A program made the position numbers and the translations under genes. Source: Sceloporus undulatus (Eukaryota > Chordata > Lepidosauria > Squamata > Phrynosomatidae). From it: 64,000 nt of DNA. Of this stretch, positions 63,058 through 64,000 are shown in pieces (within the stretch, counting starts at the first letter, position 1; every line of letters starts with the position of its first letter). The stretch is taken from NCBI RefSeq assembly GCF_019175285.1, contig NC_056527.1, positions 62,776,030-62,840,029 on the forward strand. Reading direction: 5' to 3'. The notes under the pieces were generated by a model that ran no database searches, was not told where the DNA came from, and worked only from the letters and a program-made list of their open reading frames with translations.

Positions 63058-64000
63058 CTGGAGATGGTTTGGGTAAGGAGAAATAAATGTTGCCATCTTT
63101 TAAGATAGCAGGAAGATGAGACAAGCTACTGACAGCAGTTACTAGCAGTTTAGAATCTTGAGAGAGAGCTGTTAAACTGCCTCCAAGATTGAGTGACAGG
63201 AGCCACATGATAAATAGAATGAGAGAGGTAGAGAGGGAGTCTCTATCTATATAATGAGGGAAAGGAAAATGTAATGCTTAAAATTTCCAACACCTTTATA
63301 AAGGCAGGGTTGATTTAAAGTACCACTTTAATCAATGAGAAGCTACCTCCTGTCTTTAAAAAAATCTATTTCATTCTTTCATTTTCACAAATATGAGCCT
63401 TTTCCTACTTGGTTGCTCTTCATTTTCAAGCCCTGGATTTAGTATCGCAAATGGTATGATATAAATCTGCAACTGACATTACAGGATTTATCTAAAATGG
63501 GATGTCATTTGGGTTTTTTCTTTGGTCCATTAGCTTTCCTCCTTACTCTGCTGAACTAAAGAGTGGCAATCATAAACAATATAGTGTTAGCTGAAAGATT
63601 TTTACAAGTTTGTGAAATTAGTTTCTCAGGGATGTTATAATCAATACTTTCTATCAGCTCTGTTTTTCCTTTGCTTCAGATAAGGTATCCATGCATTTTG
63701 CTTTATGTTGCCTCATAATCACTGTAACCATCTTTTCACCCGTACATCTAAATTGCTCTATTCATTGCAGGCATCAGTAAGTTTGATAGTGAGGACCTAC
63801 ATTATGAGATTACACAAATCTTGCAAGACAATAATAGTGGCATTTTAAAGTCAGATCAGCATGTATATTTATAACCTAAGTGTAAAGGCTACCAAAGCAT
63901 TTCCAGCTTCTCAAGAATACAGTGGAACTGGGTGACAAAGTCAGTGCTGGCTACATGATTTAAAACCACATTAATGTCAAGATGTGAAAAACAAATGGCA
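63058..64000. other. AOAH intron, nothing recognised
   Basis: I looked on the minus strand for the next AOAH exon and found no match with proper splice sites. No repeat family is recognised. Confidence 0.45.

Noticed and set aside
63810-63850. Candidate next AOAH exon (minus strand reads a CKIC-like stretch)
   Set aside because: The residues match human LAKICQK only by a few letters and no acceptor or donor in the right phase is present.

Overview
The window is vertebrate nuclear DNA, almost certainly from a squamate reptile and probably a lizard. The evidence is split coding exons with consensus GT/AG splice sites, a repeat load of CR1, L2 and RTE/BovB LINEs, a SINE whose 3' end resembles the BovB tail, a second tRNA-derived SINE, and many short inverted-repeat DNA elements. 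There is no operon structure and no bacterial gene. Three runs of ten N (24298-24307, 40086-40095, 58898-58907) are assembly gaps.

Two host genes are present, arranged tail to tail as in human (ANLN and AOAH). On the + strand, positions 341-10027 hold the last six coding exons of anillin (ANLN): the end of the anillin-homology/C2-like region, a 22-nt micro-exon, and the whole C-terminal PH domain with the stop codon. A 3' UTR of about 1.15 kb follows, with a poly(A) signal at 11166. On the - strand, positions 61557 down to 13828 hold the last 15 coding exons of acyloxyacyl hydrolase (AOAH). They encode about 401 residues, equivalent to about human residues 175-575, including the GDS nucleophile block, the GND block and the DxxH block. 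All reading phases join without a break, so this copy looks intact. The first AOAH exons and most of ANLN lie outside the window.

The two genes are functionally unrelated. ANLN is a cytokinesis scaffold; AOAH is a lysosomal/secreted lipase that inactivates bacterial lipopolysaccharide.

The rest is intron or intergenic DNA. By region: 0.8-2.8 kb, a broken DIRS-like retrotransposon remnant; 7.0-7.3 and 8.9-9.1 kb, palindromic short elements in ANLN introns; 11.9-13.6 kb, SINE and CR1 pieces between the genes; 16.9-18.9 kb, a long 5'-to-3' CR1 copy; 19.1-23.2 kb, pogo-like elements, one split by a SINE; 25.7-29.2 kb, a DNA element, CR1 and BovB; 30.7-31.2 kb, a terminal-inverted-repeat element; 32.5-34.8 kb, an L2 LINE interrupted by a very GC-rich element made of a chain of hairpins; 35.3-38.8 kb, MITE, CR1 and pogo-like copies; 44-53 kb, scattered repeats and a broken LTR; 56.8-57.1 kb, a relative of the hairpin-chain element; 59.6-60.0 kb, a MITE with a large internal foldback; 62.95-63.06 kb, a palindrome around a dinucleotide core.

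No new gene system is visible. The least explained structure is the GC-rich hairpin-chain element, present in two divergent copies.
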